DNA from: Actinoplanes ianthinogenes
Lineage (GTDB): Bacteria > Actinomycetota > Actinomycetes > Mycobacteriales > Micromonosporaceae
Direction of reading: 5' to 3'
Assembly (NCBI RefSeq): GCF_018324205.1
Contig: NZ_AP023356.1
Coordinates: 3,303,501-3,367,500 of the forward strand
Length of the DNA: 64,000 bases
The notes under the pieces were generated by a model. The model was given only the letters and a program-made list of their open reading frames with translations. It had not been told where the DNA came from and did not search any database. The position numbers and the translations under genes were made by a program. Position 1 is the stretch's first letter; every line of letters begins with the position of its first letter. Positions 50,957 to 58,176 of this stretch are shown here, in pieces.

Positions 50957-52361
50957 GGTCACGTCCGCTGGCGTGGTGTAAGAGTCGGCCATCGCTGATC
51001 CGTGTGGGTTGATGCTATGCGGCGATCTCGGCTGGTTCGGGTGCTTCGGTGTCTTGGCTGGTGGTGATGGGTGTGAGGCGGGCTTTGCGGAGTAGGTCCA
51101 GGCCCATGTAGCGGCGTCCTTCGACCCATTCGTCGGTTTGTTCGGCGAGTACGGCGCCGACGAGGCGGATGATCGCGGCCCGGTTCGGGAAGATCCCGAC
51201 GACGTCGGTGCGGCGGCGGATTTCCTTGTTCAGGCGTTCTTGCGGGTTGTTCGACCAGATCTGGCGCCACAGTTCGCGCGGGAATCCGGTGAAGGCGAGC
51301 AGGTCGGCTTGGGCGTCGTCGAGGTGTTCGGCGGCGTCAGGGAATTTCTCGGCGATGGTGTCGAGCACGCGGGCGAACTGGGCGTGGACTTCGTCGGTGT
51401 CGGGTTGGTCGAAGACGGTGCGGACCAGGGTGGCGACCCAGGGCTGCGCTGTTTTGGGGACTTTGGCGAGCAGGTTGCGCAGGTAGTGGGTGCGGCAGCG
51501 TTGCCAGGACGCGCCCGGCAGGGCAGCCCCGATCGCGGAGACCAGGCCGCGGTGGGCGTCGGAGACGACCAGCCGGACCCCGGCCAGACCGCGGGCCGTC
51601 AGCGATCGGAGGAAGGCCAGCCAGCCGGCGCCGTCTTCGTCGGAGCTGATCTCCAGGCCGAGGACTTCGCGGCCGCCGTCGGCGTTGACCCCGACCGCGA
51701 TCAGCGCGTGCACGTTGATCGTGCGGCCGTGCTCGCGGACCTTGATGACCAGGGCGTCGACCCAGACGAACGTGTAGGGGCCGGCGTCGAGCGGGCGTTG
51801 GCGGAACGCTTCGACCTGGGCGTCGAGATGGCGGGCCATCTCGCTGACCTGGCTTTTGGACAGCTGCTTGATGCCGAGTTGCTCGACCAGTTTCTCGACC
51901 CGGCGGGTGGAGACGCCGAGCAGGTAGCTGGTCGCGACGACGCTGACGAGGGCTTGTTCGGCGCGGCGGCGGTGTTGCAGTAGCCAGTCCGGGAAGTAGG
52001 AGCCTTGCCGCAGTTTGGGGATGGCCAGTTCGACGGTGCCGGCGCGGGTGTCCCAGTCGCGGTGGCGGTAGCCGTTACGGGAGTTGGTGCGCTCATCGCT
52101 GCGTTCGCCGTACTCGGCGCCACACAGCGCGTCGACTTCGGCGGACATCAGCACGTCAGCGAAGGTTTTCACCATCGCCCGCAGCAGATCAGGGCTCGCC
52201 GATTGAAGATGCTCGCGCAACAGGTTCGCGACGTTCAGACTCGGTTCTGCGGCCATCGCAGGTCTCTCCTTCGTGATCTTCAGACAATCCGAAGGATCTG
52301 CGATGGCCGCCTTCATACACCGGGAAAGACCAGGTCATACACCACTTCGGTGGACGTGACC
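50957..52361 (-). mobile_element. Complete IS256-family insertion sequence, 1405 bp
   Basis: The left end reads GGTCACGTCC and continues GCTGGCGTGGTGTA. The right end, read inward, is GGTCACGTCC followed by ACCGAAGTGGTGTA. These are terminal inverted repeats of about 24 bp with several central mismatches, with one intact transposase gene inside. It landed in the repeat-rich spacer between truB and the MATE gene. Confidence 0.93.
51015..52256 (-). CDS. IS256-family (mutator-type) DDE transposase
   Basis: 413 aa, full length. The catalytic acidic residues are visible: Asp in FVWVDALVIKV, Asp in LVVSDAHRGLVSAIG, Glu in NNPQERLNKEIRRRTDVVGIFPN. SRNGYRHRDWDTRAGTVELAIPKLRQGSYFP is the typical mutator N-terminal signature. 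The ATG at 52256 follows GGAGAG. A 20-codon upstream extension reaching into the terminal repeat is less likely. No frameshift is seen, so the element is probably active. Confidence 0.95.
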   Translation of the reverse strand: MAAEPSLNVANLLREHLQSASPDLLRAMVKTFADVLMSAEVDALCGAEYGERSDERTNSRNGYRHRDWDTRAGTVELAIPKLRQGSYFPDWLLQHRRRAEQALVSVVATSYLLGVSTRRVEKLVEQLGIKQLSKSQVSEMARHLDAQVEAFRQRPLDAGPYTFVWVDALVIKVREHGRTINVHALIAVGVNADGGREVLGLEISSDEDGAGWLAFLRSLTARGLAGVRLVVSDAHRGLVSAIGAALPGASWQRCRTHYLRNLLAKVPKTAQPWVATLVRTVFDQPDTDEVHAQFARVLDTIAEKFPDAAEHLDDAQADLLAFTGFPRELWRQIWSNNPQERLNKEIRRRTDVVGIFPNRAAIIRLVGAVLAEQTDEWVEGRRYMGLDLLRKARLTPITTSQDTEAPEPAEIAA

Positions 52362-52527
52362 CCCAGCCACCGCCCAGCCCCCACGAAGTCGCCCCCAGTC
52401 CCCAGCCGCAGGCGACAGCCCAACGTTCGCAGGCGTGTCCCCCGACCCCGCCTCATCCACACCCCCGCACCGTCCAAACCCGCCCGCCAAGCCCCTCAAA
52501 CTCACCGCCCCGGCCCACGCCCAAACC

Positions 52528-53222
52528 CGAGCTGGCCCTCACCGCCCTATCCCGTAGCCCGATAGGGCCCTGAGCACCAGCCCGAGACCGCCCAGCTGGC
52601 CCTGGTAGCCCTAACCGCGAATCGGATAGGGCGCTGAGCACCAGCCGCACTGTCCGGCTGGCCCTGGTAGCCCTAACCGCGAATCGGATAGGGCGCTGAG
52701 CACCAGCCGGAGACCGTCCGGCTGGCACTGGTAGCCCTAACCGGGAATGGCATAGGGCGCTGAGCACCAGCCCGAGACCGTCCAGCTGGCCCTGGCAGCC
52801 CTATTCGCGAATCGGATAGGGCCCTGAGCACCAGCCGGTGATCGTCCGGCTGGCGCTGGTAGCCCTATCCCGTGACCCGATAGGGCCCTGAGCACCAGCC
52901 CGAGACCGTCCAGCTGGCACTGGTGGCCCTACCCGCGAATCGGATAGGGCGCTGAGCACCAGCCGGACTGTCCGGCTGGCCCTGGTGGCCCTGACCGGGA
53001 ATGGCATAGGGCGCTGAGCACCAGCCCGAGACCGCCCGGCTGGTGCTGGTGGCCCCATCCGGCAATCGGATAGGGCGCTGAGCACCAGCCCGAGAGTGTC
53101 CGGCTGGTGCTGGTGGCCCTACCCGCGAATCGGATAGGGCGCTGAGCACCAGCCGGAGACTGTCGGGCTGGCGCTGGTGGCCCTATCCGGGGATGGGATA
53201 GGGCGCTGGGCGCCAGCTGGGG
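52528..53222. repeat. Array of about eleven 62-64-bp hairpin-forming tandem repeats
   Basis: Unit marks (TAGGGCSCTGAGCACCAGCC) start at 52563, 52627, 52689, 52753, 52817, 52881, 52945, 53007, 53071, 53135 and 53199: spacing 64 except two 62-bp units that lack 2 nt in the loop. Each unit folds with CACCAGCC(S)G pairing to CSGGCTGG..CTGGTG and outer TAGGGC/GCCCTA. It is homologous to the 63-bp array at 39146 but with different inner stem bases. Bases 52370-52527 form a Pro-codon-rich spacer with no gene. Confidence 0.9.
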
Positions 53223-53363
53223 GTTGATCTCCGGAACCACCCGCGGACAGTGAAGGAGGCAGCGATCGGTTTGGACGCGCCAGCGGCCAGATCGCTGCCT
53301 CCGGCCCGCGCGGGAGCATGCGATCCGCACCCCAGCGGACCCGCGTATATGAAGATCTTGAAG
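53223..53363 (-). repeat. Dispersed covarying-hairpin element, copy 4
   Basis: Minus-strand orientation, starting about 40 bp after the MATE stop. The stem arms are a perfect 13-bp pair with a sequence unlike the other copies: GGAGGCAGCGATC and GATCGCTGCCTCC (plus-strand 53255-53267 and 53290-53302). The loop (53268-53289) is the conserved type. Followed at once by the 64-bp array. Confidence 0.88.
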
Positions 53364-53401
53364 TCCTGAGCGGATCGAGACCGCGCGGCGGCCCGAGCGG
53401 G

Positions 53402-54694
53402 TCAGCGGGTCGCGCCGACAACCGCCCAGCGTGGCGAGCGCCACCGGGAGACAGTGGCCGCCAGGCGGGCGAAGGTGAACAGCGCCAGACCCGCCCAGAC
53501 CCCGCCGAGGCCGAGATCGAGGGCGTAGGCCAGCCAGATCATCGGGAGGAAACCCAGGAGGGCGGCCAGGATCGTGGTGGTGCGCAGATACGCCACGTCG
53601 CCTGCGCCGATCAGGACGCCGTCCAGGGCGTAGACCACGCCGGCGAACGGGAGGAGCGCGACGAACCACGGCCAGACGATCGCGGCCTGGTCGAGGACCG
53701 AGGGGTCGTCGGTGAACAGCGCGGGGATCACCGAGGCGCCCGCGCCGACCAGCGCCGCGAAGACGACCGCGGCCACCCCGCCGGCGATGGTCACCCGGCG
53801 GGCCACGTCCCGGGCCTGGTCCGCGTCGCCGGCCCCGAGCGCCGCGCCGACCAGCGACTGCGCGGCGATGGCGACCGCGTCCAGGGCGAGCGCGGCGAAG
53901 AACCAGAGTTGCAGCGCGATCTGGTGCGCACCGACCGCGGCCACCCCGAAGCGGGACGCCACCGCGGTGGCCGACAGGAAGCACGCCTGGAACGCCGCGC
54001 CGCGGATCAGCAGGTCCCGGCCGAGCACCACCTGCCGGACGATCACCGACGGCGCCGGGCGCAGCCGCCGGGTCTCCCGGACCAGTGCCAGCAGGAACAG
54101 CCCGCCGCCGGCCGACTGCGCGGTCACGTTGGCGATGGCCGACCCGGTCAGGCCGAGCCCGAGCGGATAGACCAGCAGCGGGCAGAGGATCGCCGAGAGC
54201 ACGTTGGCGCCGAGCACGATGAACAGCGGCCGGCGGGTGTCCTGCACGCCGCGCATCCAGCCGTTGCCGGCGGCGGCGAGCAGCAGCCCGGGCACGCCGA
54301 GCGCGGCGATCCGCAACCAGCCGGCGGCCGCGTCCGCGGTCTCCGGGTTGCCGGCCAGCGCGTGCGCCAGCGGGCCGGCCAGGAGAACGCCGAGCAGGCC
54401 GAGCGTCAGGCCGACCCCGAGGGCCAGCCAGGACGCCTGGACGCCCTCGGCGACGGCGGCCGGGCGGTCACCCGCGCCGAAGCGGCGGGCGGCGCGTCCG
54501 GTCGTCCCGTACGCCATCAGCGTCCCGAACCAGACCGCGACCGACATCACGGTGCCACCGACGGCGACCGCGGCCAGCGGGACCGGCCCGAGATGGCCGA
54601 CCACCGCGGTGTCCACCAGAACGTAGAGCGGCTCGGCGGCGAGCACCACGAGGGCGGGCAGGGCGAGCTTGGCGATCTGGGCGGACTGGCTCAT
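53402..54694 (-). CDS. dinF: MATE-family efflux transporter, DinF-like
   Basis: 430 aa, 12 predicted membrane helices in two halves of similar layout. LALPALVVLAAEPLYVLVDTAVVGHLGPVPLAAVAVGGTV is the MATE entry signature, and RGAAFQACFLSATAVASRFGVAAVGAHQIALQLWFF starts the second half. It exports drugs or metabolites using a cation gradient; substrate unknown. The position between nrnA and truB matches dinF (Rv2836c) in mycobacteria. ATG at 54694 with GGGAG four bases upstream. I see no SOS box in front of it. Confidence 0.92.
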   Translation of the reverse strand: MSQSAQIAKLALPALVVLAAEPLYVLVDTAVVGHLGPVPLAAVAVGGTVMSVAVWFGTLMAYGTTGRAARRFGAGDRPAAVAEGVQASWLALGVGLTLGLLGVLLAGPLAHALAGNPETADAAAGWLRIAALGVPGLLLAAAGNGWMRGVQDTRRPLFIVLGANVLSAILCPLLVYPLGLGLTGSAIANVTAQSAGGGLFLLALVRETRRLRPAPSVIVRQVVLGRDLLIRGAAFQACFLSATAVASRFGVAAVGAHQIALQLWFFAALALDAVAIAAQSLVGAALGAGDADQARDVARRVTIAGGVAAVVFAALVGAGASVIPALFTDDPSVLDQAAIVWPWFVALLPFAGVVYALDGVLIGAGDVAYLRTTTILAALLGFLPMIWLAYALDLGLGGVWAGLALFTFARLAATVSRWRSPRWAVVGATR

Positions 54695-54763
54695 GGTCTC
54701 CCATGATGCCCGCCCAGAGGTAAGGGTTACAACACCGGTCGGTGCCTTACACCGACCGAGCTC

Positions 54764-54853
54764 TCACTGACGCGTGTCCAGCGAGGTCTGCAGCGCGCGG
54801 CGCGCCTGCTCGCGGGCGTCTTCGGAGGGCTGGGGCTTCGGCTTGGCAGCCAT
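54764..54853 (-). CDS. 29-residue small protein, unrecognised
   Basis: The frame encodes MAAKPKPQPSEDAREQARRALQTSLDTRQ, a basic, Lys/Pro N-terminus and a short predicted amphipathic helix (SEDAREQARRALQTSL). A GGAAGGAA SD lies about 8 nt before the ATG, better than for many annotated genes here. It sits 69 bp upstream of the MATE start on the same strand. No family recognised; codon choice is GC-rich at third positions. I judge it a plausible small gene. Confidence 0.5.
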   Translation of the reverse strand: MAAKPKPQPSEDAREQARRALQTSLDTRQ

Positions 54854-55105
54854 GAGAGGTTCCTTCCACGGTGTGGTTTGGGCGCTCGCGCCTGCGGAGC
54901 GCCCGGAAGCGGTCGAGCGGGGCGTCACTGGCCGGTCCGGGATCGCCGAACACATGGCAGAGGTGACGCGACCCGGGGCGGTGGACCCGGGCGGCTCGCG
55001 GTCTCACGGGAGGCGGAGGTGTCAGCCGCGCAAAACCAAATCACCGTTCAGCACTCAAACTAACGTTCAGTCAGTGCCCCGCACCGGGGGATCCCGGGAT
55101 CCGAG
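54854..55105. promoter_or_regulatory. Leader region with a TetR-type operator-like site
   Basis: About 250 bp with no gene. On the minus strand near 55073-55057 lies TGACTGAACGTTAGTTT. TGAACGTTAG is the usual core of TetR-family operators, and TAGTTT (55062-55057) could be the -10 of a leftward promoter feeding the 29-residue gene and dinF. No TetR gene is in the window. Confidence 0.4.
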
Positions 55106-55141
55106 ACGAAAAGAAGGGGGCCACCCTTTCGGATGACCCCC
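55106..55141 (-). terminator. Rho-independent terminator of the rbfA-nrnA transcript
   Basis: On the minus strand GGGGGTCATCC pairs with GGGTGGCCCCC (one G-T pair at each of two positions) around a GAAA tetraloop, followed by TTCTTTTCG. It lies about 20 bp after the nrnA stop. Confidence 0.9.
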
Positions 55142-55161
55142 GGTGAGCTGTTGAAACAGCG

Positions 55162-56181
55162 TCAATTCCGATAATCGTCAAGAAGCCGACGCACGGTGTC
55201 CACCACGTCGCTCGGCTCCCCAAATCCGGTGAAACCGGCCGCCAGACGGTGACCCCCGCCACCCTGAGAGATGGCCAGACGGCTCACGTCGACCGCGCCC
55301 TTGCTGCGCAGCGACACCGCCCACTCCCCCTCGGCGACCTGTTTCACCAGCACCGTCACGTCGGCCTCGGCGACCGAGCGGACCGGGTCGATCAGGGTGT
55401 CCAGCACGTAGGGCGGCTGCTCGTGCCGGTCCAGGTCGGCCAGCGTGGCGTAGGTCCAGACGAGGCCGAGCCCGCCGGCCGCGGCCGGCTCCAGCACCGC
55501 CCGGCCGAGCACCTCGCCGGCCAGTTTCATCGCGCCGAACGGCCGGGTGTCGAAGATCCGGCGGGAGATGTCACCCGGCCGCAGCCCGGTGGCGATCAGC
55601 CGGGCGGCCAACTCGTGCACCGCCACCGTGGTCGCGTCGAACTTGAACGACCCGGTGTCGGTGGCCAGCGCCACGTAGAAGCACTCGGCGATCTCCGCGT
55701 CCAGCGGCACCCCGAGCCGGGCGATCAGCTGCTCGGCGAGCACCGAGGTGGCCGCCGCGCGCGGGTCGACCAGGCGGATCGTGCCGAACCCGGTGTTCGA
55801 CGCGTGGTGGTCGAGGACCACGCTGACCGGCGCGGCCGCGACCCGGGCGGCCAGGCCGCCCAGCCGTGACTCACTGGCCACGTCGAAGACCAGGACCAGA
55901 TCCGGCTCGTCGAACGCCTCGTGCTCCGGCACCAGCAGATCCATGCCGGGCAGGTCCGCATAGGGCGTCGGGACCCGGAACTCGCCGGGGAAGGTGGCCC
56001 GCACCCGGGTGTGCCCGAGGCGGCGCAGCCCGAGACCGAACCCGAGCATGCTGCCCAGCGCGTCCCCGTCCGGGCTGACATGACAGATCAGCTGGATCTC
56101 GGCCGCACCGCCGAGCGCGCGGACCGCCGCGACGGCGGCGTCCCACTGCTCGGCGGCGGGCCCGATAGACGGCAGCGTCAC
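55162..56181 (-). CDS. nrnA: Bifunctional oligoribonuclease/PAP phosphatase NrnA (DHH/DHHA1)
   Basis: 339 aa. DHH motifs are present: CHVSPDGDALGSMLGFGLGL, VLVFDVAS, VVLDHHASNTGFG and the Asp-rich FYVALATDTGSFKF. The C-terminal DHHA1 domain ends in SQGGGGHRLAAGFTGFG. It degrades nanoRNAs and may hydrolyse pAp or cyclic dinucleotide products. The GTG start overlaps the rbfA stop by 4 nt (GTGA). The rbfA-nrnA-dinF order matches mycobacteria. Confidence 0.93.
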   Translation of the reverse strand: MTLPSIGPAAEQWDAAVAAVRALGGAAEIQLICHVSPDGDALGSMLGFGLGLRRLGHTRVRATFPGEFRVPTPYADLPGMDLLVPEHEAFDEPDLVLVFDVASESRLGGLAARVAAAPVSVVLDHHASNTGFGTIRLVDPRAAATSVLAEQLIARLGVPLDAEIAECFYVALATDTGSFKFDATTVAVHELAARLIATGLRPGDISRRIFDTRPFGAMKLAGEVLGRAVLEPAAAGGLGLVWTYATLADLDRHEQPPYVLDTLIDPVRSVAEADVTVLVKQVAEGEWAVSLRSKGAVDVSRLAISQGGGGHRLAAGFTGFGEPSDVVDTVRRLLDDYRN

Positions 56182-56651
56182 CCGAGGTCCTCGCGGGCAC
56201 CCACCCGCTCGGCCTCGTCGTCGTCCTCGTCGTCCGGCTCCTCGGACTTGTACGGATCCGGGTCACCGGCGTATTTCTTGCCCGCCGCGAGCCGCTGGAC
56301 CTCCTCGTCCCGGTGCCGCGCGGCGGCCAGCAGGTCGTCGATCTCCTTCACGTTGTCCTGCACGCTGTCGAGCTTGAACGCCAGGCTCGGCGAGTGCCGC
56401 AGCCCCAGCGCGTGCCCGACCCGGCTGCGCAGCATGCCCTTGGCGCTCTCCAGCGCCGCCGCCGTGGAGGACTGCTCGGTCGCGTCGCCCAGCACGGTGT
56501 AGAAGACGGTCGCCTCCCGGAGGTCACCGGTGATCCGGGCGTCCGTGACCGTCACCATGCCCAAACGGGGATCCTTGATCTCCCGCACCAGCGAGGCCAC
56601 CAGCTCACGGACACGCTCAGCGTGCCGACGCGTCTTGGCCGGATCTGACAT
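56178..56651 (-). CDS. rbfA: 30S ribosome-binding factor RbfA
   Basis: 157 aa. KH-like core: RHAERVRELVASLVREIKDPRLGMVTVTDARITGDLREATVFYTVLG, then RSRVGHALGLRHSPSLAFKLDSVQDNVKEIDDLLA. It assists 16S 5'-end maturation. A C-terminal acidic extension of about 35 residues (SEEPDDEDDDEAERV) is longer than in E. coli. The ATG at 56651 has a strong GGAGGTGG SD; upstream frame extension is not real. Confidence 0.95.
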   Translation of the reverse strand: MSDPAKTRRHAERVRELVASLVREIKDPRLGMVTVTDARITGDLREATVFYTVLGDATEQSSTAAALESAKGMLRSRVGHALGLRHSPSLAFKLDSVQDNVKEIDDLLAAARHRDEEVQRLAAGKKYAGDPDPYKSEEPDDEDDDEAERVGAREDLG

Positions 56652-56745
56652 CTCGCCCACCTCCGACTGTGTAACCCGCGGGTCAACGTTGCCCCCGCCC
56701 AACTTGGTGAAGCGTACCCAGGCGCTATGACAGAACCACCATGCG

Positions 56746-57039
56746 TCAGTCGTCGTCGCCGTAGAGACGGCGCTTGACCGACAACAACTCGGTCTCCGGG
56801 CGCCCGGCCACCTGATTCTCACAGGTGTCGATCACGGCGCGCGCCTGTGCCGGATCGGGTGCCACCACGGCCACCCCGATCTGTGCCCGGCCGTGCAGGT
56901 CGTGGAAGCCCACCTCGGCGACGCTGACCTCGAACTTCTTGAGCATCGCGATGATCGGGCGAACGTACGAACGCTTCTGCTTCAGCGAGCGGGAGTCACC
57001 GGGCAGAAGCAGGTCGAAGACTGCGGTCTCGGTATACAT
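56746..57039 (-). CDS. DUF503 (YlxP-like) protein
   Basis: 97 aa. MYTETAVFDLLLPGDSRSLKQKRSYVRPIIAMLKKFEVSVAEVGFHDLHGRAQIGVAVVA is the complete DUF503 signature (SLKxKRS...). The family is encoded beside rbfA and infB in many Gram-positives; function unresolved, possibly ribosome-related. It lies 94 bp upstream of rbfA on the same strand. Confidence 0.92.
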   Translation of the reverse strand: MYTETAVFDLLLPGDSRSLKQKRSYVRPIIAMLKKFEVSVAEVGFHDLHGRAQIGVAVVAPDPAQARAVIDTCENQVAGRPETELLSVKRRLYGDDD

Positions 57040-57073
57040 CAGCGAGCAAGGCTACGCCCCGTTCCGCCGCTGG

Positions 57074-58099
57074 TCAGCCCCTTTTCCGCGCGACCACGAC
57101 GTCGCGCTCGATGCCCTGGTCGACCCGGTGCGACAGGTCCGCGTGCTCGACGATCTCCAGACCGGCGGCGAGCAGGATGTCCTCGGCCAGCTCGCGCCGG
57201 GCCACCTTGGTGTTCCAGGACAGGCCGATCGCGCCGCCGGGACGCAGCAGCGGCAGCCACTCCGGCACGGCCCGCTCCAGCAGGTCCAGCGGGCGGCGGG
57301 AGATCCCACCGGCGTCGTCGTAGGAGCCGTGGGCCACCCCGTACGGCAGGTCGGCCACCAGCACGTCCGCCACGTTGCCCCGGATCAGCCCGTCCAGCGC
57401 CGTGGTGTCGGCGTGCAGCACGGTCACCCTCTGCACCGCGCCGGCCTTGTGGTCGTCCTTGCTGGCGGCCAGGGTCACCTCCAGGCGGCGGGCGGCCCGG
57501 CGGCCCTGCCGGCGCATCGGCACCAGCTCGGCGGTGTGCTTGAGCCGCTTGCGCTTGAGCCAGGTCTGCAGGAACAGCTTGTACGCCTCCACGTCCTTCC
57601 CGTCGATCTCCACGCCGAGCGCGTCGTAGCCGTACATCAGCGCCTGGTTGAGCGTGGTGCCCCGCCCGCACAGCGGGTCGAGCACGGTGAGCTGGCCGTC
57701 CAGCATCCGGTCCGCGGAGGCCGACGCGAGCAGCGTGAGGTTCAGCACCAGCTTGGTGAACTGCTCGTTGGTCTTGCCCGCGTACTTCGGGATGGTGATC
57801 AGGTCGCTGTCGTAACGCGCCAGCGGGCTCAGGCCCACCGGCCGCAGCAGGTCACCCTCGACCAGTTCGAACAGGGCGTAGGCGGCGGACAGGTTGGAGA
57901 GGTAGGCGATGTCCCGCGCACTCAGGTCGGCGGTGAACGTCAGGTATTCCACACCGCCGATCGCGGCCGTCCCGATCTCCGCCGGCGGGCCGGAGAGCAC
58001 CGGGGCGAACGCGGCCAGCTCCGCCTGGGACATGCGGGACGCCTGGTCGGCGTAGACGCGGTTGGCGGACGGGGCGAGCAGCATGGCGTAGCGGGACAT
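57074..58099 (-). CDS. TRM11-like SAM-dependent nucleic-acid methyltransferase
   Basis: 341 aa. The methyltransferase motif I region is LTVLDPLCGRGTTLNQALMYGYDALGVEID. The catalytic tetrapeptide DLPYG (VLVADLPYGVAHG) is of the N2-guanine/N6-adenine (D/N)PPY type with Leu in place of the first Pro. The N-terminal half lacks a clear THUMP domain. It probably modifies tRNA or rRNA; target unknown. It is inserted between infB and the DUF503 gene on the same strand, so it may be co-transcribed with the ribosome-maturation genes. Confidence 0.82.
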   Translation of the reverse strand: MSRYAMLLAPSANRVYADQASRMSQAELAAFAPVLSGPPAEIGTAAIGGVEYLTFTADLSARDIAYLSNLSAAYALFELVEGDLLRPVGLSPLARYDSDLITIPKYAGKTNEQFTKLVLNLTLLASASADRMLDGQLTVLDPLCGRGTTLNQALMYGYDALGVEIDGKDVEAYKLFLQTWLKRKRLKHTAELVPMRRQGRRAARRLEVTLAASKDDHKAGAVQRVTVLHADTTALDGLIRGNVADVLVADLPYGVAHGSYDDAGGISRRPLDLLERAVPEWLPLLRPGGAIGLSWNTKVARRELAEDILLAAGLEIVEHADLSHRVDQGIERDVVVARKRG

Positions 58100-58122
58100 G
58101 CCCCCAATCCTCCCAGCGCGGA

Positions 58123-58162
58123 AAAGCAGCGGCCCCGGCGGGTAACCCGCCGGGGCCGCTGA
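58123..58162 (-). terminator. Rho-independent terminator of the rimP-nusA-infB operon
   Basis: A nearly perfect 16-bp stem (58128-58143 with 58147-58162, arms beginning CAGCGGCCCCGGCGGG) followed on the minus strand by CTTTTCC. It lies 15 bp after the infB stop. Confidence 0.9.
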
Positions 58163-58176
58163 CCATCAGCCGGGGA

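Larger units (their letters stand above)
50949..52369. repeat. 8-bp target site duplication flanking the IS
   Basis: CCCAGCCA occurs at 50949-50956 and at 52362-52369, directly outside the IS ends. An 8-bp duplication is typical of IS256-family transposition. Both copies are identical, so insertion was recent. Confidence 0.9.
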
